Part shown: positions 7,300-10,117 of the stretch, piece after piece
Numbering within the stretch: the stretch's first letter is position 1
How the letters are laid out: the number at the start of each line of letters is the position of its first letter
NCBI GenBank assembly: GCA_025362765.1
Contig: JANYFI010000837.1
Coordinates: 1-10,117, forward strand
Direction: 5' to 3'
Source of the DNA: Ferruginibacter sp.
GTDB lineage: Bacteria > Bacteroidota > Bacteroidia > Chitinophagales > Chitinophagaceae
DNA length: 10,117 bases
Notes under the pieces: model-generated
Databases searched by the model: none
What the model was told of the DNA's origin: nothing
The model's input: only the letters and a program-made list of their open reading frames with translations
Made by a program: the position numbers and the translations under genes

Positions 7300-8349
7300 T
7301 TAAGCCTCAAATGTCGCCCTCGGCGAAGGACTTATACTGAGTGAAGCAAAATCATTTTCCAGAAATTTATAATAACCTGTGATGGCGATCATAGCGGCAT
7401 TGTCCGTACAATATTCAAAGGCAGGAATAAATGTTCTCCAACCCATTTTATCACCTGTTTCTTTCAGCGCTTTGCGCAAGCCACTGTTGGCACTAACACC
7501 ACCGGCAATACAAACTTCTTTGATGCCGGTTTCCTTTGCCGCCTTCTTTAATTTATTAATTAATATACTAACGATGCGATTTTGAACAGCGGCGCAGATA
7601 TCCACCAGGTTGTCGTTAATAAATTGTTGCTTCTCTTCCGTCGTAGCCGTGAATGCTTCTTTAAAAACATTACTTGTACCGGCATTTTGCAAAAAATATA
7701 GAATAGATGTTTTTAGTCCGCTGAAACTAAAATTTAATCCGGCAATCTGTGGTTCTGGAAAGGCAAAACGGTTAGGATTTCCATTGGCAGCATATTTGTC
7801 AATCAATGGTCCGCCGGGATAGGGTAGTCCTAATAACTTGGCTGTTTTATCAAAAGCTTCCCCAGCGGCATCATCAATGGTTTCGCCAATTACTTTCATT
7901 TCCCTGGGCGAAGTACATAATACAATTTGGGTATGGCCTCCGCTTACTGTAAGGCATAAAAAAGGAAAACCGGGTTTATCGTCTGGTATTAAATTGGCCA
8001 ATACATGCGCCTGCATGTGGTGCACGGCAATCAACGGCTTATCCAGTGCCAACGCCATAGATTTGGCGAACTGGGCTCCAACAAGTAGTGAACCAATTAG
8101 CCCCGGAGCCTGCGTAAAGGCAATGGCGTCGAGGGATTGTATAGAACAACCACTTTCTTTTAAAGCAAGGTCCACTACGGGGACAATGTTTTGTAAATGA
8201 GCTCTGCTGGCTAGTTCCGGCACAACGCCGCCATATTTTTCATGTACTTTTTGGGTAGCGATGCAGTTGGATAAGATGCGTCCATCCACGCATACCGAAG
8301 CGGCGGTTTCATCGCAGGACGATTCAATTGCTAAAATAGTAACAGGCAT
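7300..8349 (-). CDS. tsaD: tRNA N6-adenosine threonylcarbamoyltransferase TsaD
   Basis: A 349-residue protein of the Kae1/TsaD family (ASKHA fold). It transfers the threonylcarbamoyl group from TC-AMP to A37 of tRNAs reading ANN codons, forming t6A in the cytoplasm with TsaB and TsaE. Neither partner, nor the TC-AMP synthase TsaC, is encoded here. Visible signatures are AIESSCDETAA at residues 7-17, GGVVPELASRAH at 40-51, the metal-binding HHMQAH at 110-115 (His111, His115), VSGGHTQ, and the C-terminal CTDNAAMIA carrying the conserved Asp. The start is ATG at 8349. A longer frame from a TTG at 8370 adds seven residues, but that TTG lies upstream of the TAnnTTTG box, inside the predicted promoter, and the extra residues are not part of the family. 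The frame is intact and of normal length. It is transcribed away from the sugar dehydrogenase gene. Confidence 0.96.
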   Translation of the reverse strand: MPVTILAIESSCDETAASVCVDGRILSNCIATQKVHEKYGGVVPELASRAHLQNIVPVVDLALKESGCSIQSLDAIAFTQAPGLIGSLLVGAQFAKSMALALDKPLIAVHHMQAHVLANLIPDDKPGFPFLCLTVSGGHTQIVLCTSPREMKVIGETIDDAAGEAFDKTAKLLGLPYPGGPLIDKYAANGNPNRFAFPEPQIAGLNFSFSGLKTSILYFLQNAGTSNVFKEAFTATTEEKQQFINDNLVDICAAVQNRIVSILINKLKKAAKETGIKEVCIAGGVSANSGLRKALKETGDKMGWRTFIPAFEYCTDNAAMIAITGYYKFLENDFASLSISPSPRATFEA

Positions 8350-8357
8350 AATGGGCG

Positions 8358-8387
8358 CAAAGATAAACAACCTTGTAATTGCTGCAA
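8358..8387 (-). promoter_or_regulatory. Bacteroidota-type sigma promoter of tsaD
   Basis: Read on the minus strand, TTG (8387-8385) is followed by a 19-base spacer and then TATCTTTG (8365-8358), a full match to the Bacteroidota -7 consensus TAnnTTTG with the usual -33 spacing. Only eight bases separate the -7 box from the tsaD ATG at 8349, so the transcript should start within a few bases of the start codon. This also settles the start choice, since the alternative TTG codon at 8370 would not be in the mRNA. Confidence 0.7.
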
Positions 8388-8760
8388 TGACAGTATTGCG
8401 TTGAATAATAAAAGTTAATGTGTCACACCCTTACTTCAGCCACAGCGCAATACTATTACAGGTAACTTCGATAGCTGCCAGCCGAAAGGTAACAACGCTC
8501 GTTTGTCTGTACTAAAAAACGCACACTTTATACTGTACAAATGATATTAATTTTGTCGATATTTTATCCCTTCTGCCAGTTGTTGGCTGTATCCAGTAGC
8601 AGCAGGTTTTTTAAAACCAGAAAAATACAGTGGTTTATCCAGGTCTAAAATAGAAAATTAAATAGCTTCAATGTGGTAGAGCAAAAAATACTGGTCAGTC
8701 GTAGCGCTGAAGAAGCGATCATGAGTTATCTTCTTTATTTTTACACAAACAATTTTAACT
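8371..8760. other. Divergent intergenic region between tsaD and the sugar dehydrogenase gene
   Basis: Apart from the -33 end of the tsaD promoter, no gene or RNA is recognised. Next to that promoter are inverted 9-mers, AGTATTGCG (8392-8400) and CGCAATACT (8446-8454), 45 bases apart. A short symmetrical GGTTTTTTAAAACC lies near 8608-8621. For the dehydrogenase gene the only promoter-like sequence close to the start is TATTTTTA around 8735, one base off TAnnTTTG and without a TTG at the right distance, so its promoter is not established. The start is preceded by an A/T-rich leader without a Shine-Dalgarno sequence. Confidence 0.4.
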
Positions 8761-9978
8761 ATGCAACAAAAGCACTTTTCTCATTTCTTTTTAATTACTG
8801 CTGTCGCAATTGTTTGTAGCTGCAATACTAAAAAGGCTAAAGACGATTCAACACAACCGGAAGAGAATACCAAAGCCAATACTGATTACAAGCCTGCGTT
8901 TGAGGGACAAACCCGTATCAAAAATATCGCCACAACAACACCCTACAAAGTGGACAAGCTGGCTGAAAAATTAGGTCGTCCATGGGCCATTATCACTATG
9001 CCGGATGACAGGTTATTGATAACAGAAAAGTCTGGCTTTATGTACATTTATTCAGCAGACGGCGTATTGGTTAAAAAAGTAACAGGCTTTCCGCCGGTAG
9101 TGGATGGCGGGCAGGGAGGATTATTGGATGTTGCCCTGGATCCTGATTTTACAAAAAATAAAATACTCTACTGGACATTCTCCCAACAACAGGGAGATAG
9201 CACTAACCTTACTGCTGTGGCCAAAGGCCAATTGAGCGCAGACGAAACAAGTGTACAAAATGTGCAGGTTATTTTCCAGGCTACTCCGGCGCTTAAAAGT
9301 GAAAACCATTTTGGGTCTCGGCTGCTATTTGATAAGGATGGCAATTTATTTGTCAGCGCAGGCGAAAGATCTATCCTGGAAGGAAGGGCACAGGCACAAT
9401 TGCTGACTGCCGGTTTAGGTAAAGTATTTAAAATTACCAAAGAGGGCAAGCCGGCACCGGGTAATCCATTTTTAAATCAGCCCAATACCAAACCCGAAAT
9501 TTATTCTTACGGTCATCGCAATCCGCAAGGGCTGGATATTAATCCTGTTACCGGCGATTTGTGGGAGGTGGAATTTGGCCCTCGTGGCGGCGATGAGTTA
9601 AACCTGATTAAGCCGGGTAAAAATTATGGCTGGCCTGTAATTACTTATGGCATTGAATATGATGGCAGGAAAATAGGCGACTCTATTCAGCAAAAAGAAG
9701 GCATGGAACAGCCCGTGTATTACTGGGACCCCGTTGCGTCGCCCAGTGGAATGGTGTTCTATGCAAGTGATTCAATACCTGAGTGGAAAAATAATTTGTT
9801 CATCGCCTGTTTGAGCAGCATGCACATTGACCGGCTGGTGATTGAAAATAATAAGGTGGTGGGTGAAGAAAGTTTATTACTGGATAAAAAAGAGCGCTTT
9901 CGTGATGTGACACAAATGAAGGGAAAGTTGTATGCCGTAACCGATGGTGGCATCTTGTTCAGGATCAGTAAGCAGTAG
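8761..9978 (+). CDS. PQQ-dependent soluble sugar dehydrogenase family lipoprotein (YliI/GSDH-like)
   Basis: A 405-residue six-bladed beta-propeller enzyme of the glucose/sorbosone dehydrogenase family, predicted to oxidise aldoses with PQQ outside the cytoplasm. The N-terminus has a charged start, a hydrophobic stretch (residues 9-18) and the lipobox VCSC, giving a lipidated Cys21. A polar linker follows to about residue 45. It lacks an obvious acidic surface-export signal right after the Cys, so periplasmic or outer-membrane placement is open. Family landmarks are RPWAI early in the propeller, the presumed catalytic His183 in NHFGSRLLF, the PQQ-contacting Arg-Asn in YGHRNPQGL (Arg253, Asn254), FGPRGGDELN (272-281) near the calcium/PQQ site, and RFRDV near the C-terminus. 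Phe272 stands where relatives I remember have His or Gln. Length is normal for the family plus a lipoprotein leader. The electron acceptor and sugar are unknown, and no PQQ-synthesis genes are in the window. Confidence 0.9.
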   Translation: MQQKHFSHFFLITAVAIVCSCNTKKAKDDSTQPEENTKANTDYKPAFEGQTRIKNIATTTPYKVDKLAEKLGRPWAIITMPDDRLLITEKSGFMYIYSADGVLVKKVTGFPPVVDGGQGGLLDVALDPDFTKNKILYWTFSQQQGDSTNLTAVAKGQLSADETSVQNVQVIFQATPALKSENHFGSRLLFDKDGNLFVSAGERSILEGRAQAQLLTAGLGKVFKITKEGKPAPGNPFLNQPNTKPEIYSYGHRNPQGLDINPVTGDLWEVEFGPRGGDELNLIKPGKNYGWPVITYGIEYDGRKIGDSIQQKEGMEQPVYYWDPVASPSGMVFYASDSIPEWKNNLFIACLSSMHIDRLVIENNKVVGEESLLLDKKERFRDVTQMKGKLYAVTDGGILFRISKQ

Positions 9979-10023
9979 GTTTATTACCCGAAGTGTGATA
10001 GGAATATGCTGAAAGTTGAATGA

Positions 10024-10116
10024 CTATTCGCTTTTTGGAATTGGGCCATAACAAGATTTTTCTAAAGCTGCAAGGATCAATCTGTCAAATAATTTGATAC
10101 CAAAATACCTTCTATT
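10024..10116 (-). CDS. Probable C-terminal end of a gene continuing beyond the right edge
   Basis: On the minus strand an open frame runs in from the window edge and stops with TAG at 10026-10024, giving 30 residues that include RRYFGIKLFDRLILAALEKS and end in PIPKSE. The amphipathic, protein-like composition in otherwise AT-rich DNA suggests a true C-terminus converging on the sugar dehydrogenase gene 45 bp away. The family cannot be named from so short a piece, and a 30-codon open frame can occur by chance. Confidence 0.4.
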   Translation of the reverse strand, partial: NRRYFGIKLFDRLILAALEKSCYGPIPKSE

Positions 10117-10117
10117 A

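Noticed and set aside
7838..8200. Plus-strand open frame of 120 codons opposite tsaD
   Set aside because: It is a shadow of the strongly conserved tsaD gene on the other strand, with no independent coding signal.
8350..8370. Seven-residue N-terminal extension of TsaD from a TTG codon
   Set aside because: The TTG lies upstream of the TAnnTTTG promoter box and would not be in the transcript; the family normally begins at the ATG at 8349 just before the AIESSCDET motif.

Overview
The window looks like an ordinary chromosomal stretch from an AT-rich Bacteroidota genome, probably Chitinophagaceae or a near relative. The phylum call rests on a promoter of the TTG-N19-TAnnTTTG type in front of tsaD, start codons without obvious Shine-Dalgarno sequences, a lipoprotein with a PQQ-dependent dehydrogenase fold, and families common in that phylum (DUF5009-type acyltransferase, DUF2157-type membrane protein). 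The family-level call is inference only.

Layout. Positions 64-1182 (+) hold a membrane acyltransferase of the HGSNAT/NagX type. It converges on a two-gene minus-strand operon (3422 to 1267) of multi-pass membrane proteins: a DUF2157-like protein, then a protein with a glycine-rich tail, overlapping by ATGA. A perfect 10-bp hairpin at 1215-1239 separates the convergent ends. Positions 3423-3839 are non-coding and begin with a cluster of short ACGAATT-type repeats. Positions 3840-5465 (+) hold the beta (carboxyltransferase) subunit of an acyl-CoA carboxylase, most like methylcrotonoyl-CoA carboxylase. Positions 5466-6411 are a long non-coding stretch; its right part (about 5998-6376) is an array of palindromic, REP-like units. 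On the minus strand follow trmN6 (7140-6412) and tsaD (8349-7300), both tRNA-modification genes, separated by a 150-bp spacer filled by an imperfect inverted repeat of the same general type as the 3.5-kb cluster. A 400-bp divergent region then leads to a lipoprotein PQQ-dependent sugar dehydrogenase (8761-9978, +). The last 94 bases probably hold the C-terminal end of a minus-strand gene that continues outside the window.

The genes do not form one pathway. trmN6 and tsaD both act on tRNA adenosines (A37 of tRNA1(Val), and t6A37 of ANN-decoding tRNAs). The acyltransferase and sugar dehydrogenase fit glycan or sugar metabolism at the cell envelope, and the carboxylase subunit fits leucine/isovalerate or related acyl-CoA catabolism. 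I saw no CRISPR array, phage gene, transposase, toxin-antitoxin pair, tRNA or rRNA, and no convincing new multi-gene system. The most interesting content is the non-coding repeat structure and the very short predicted leader of tsaD.
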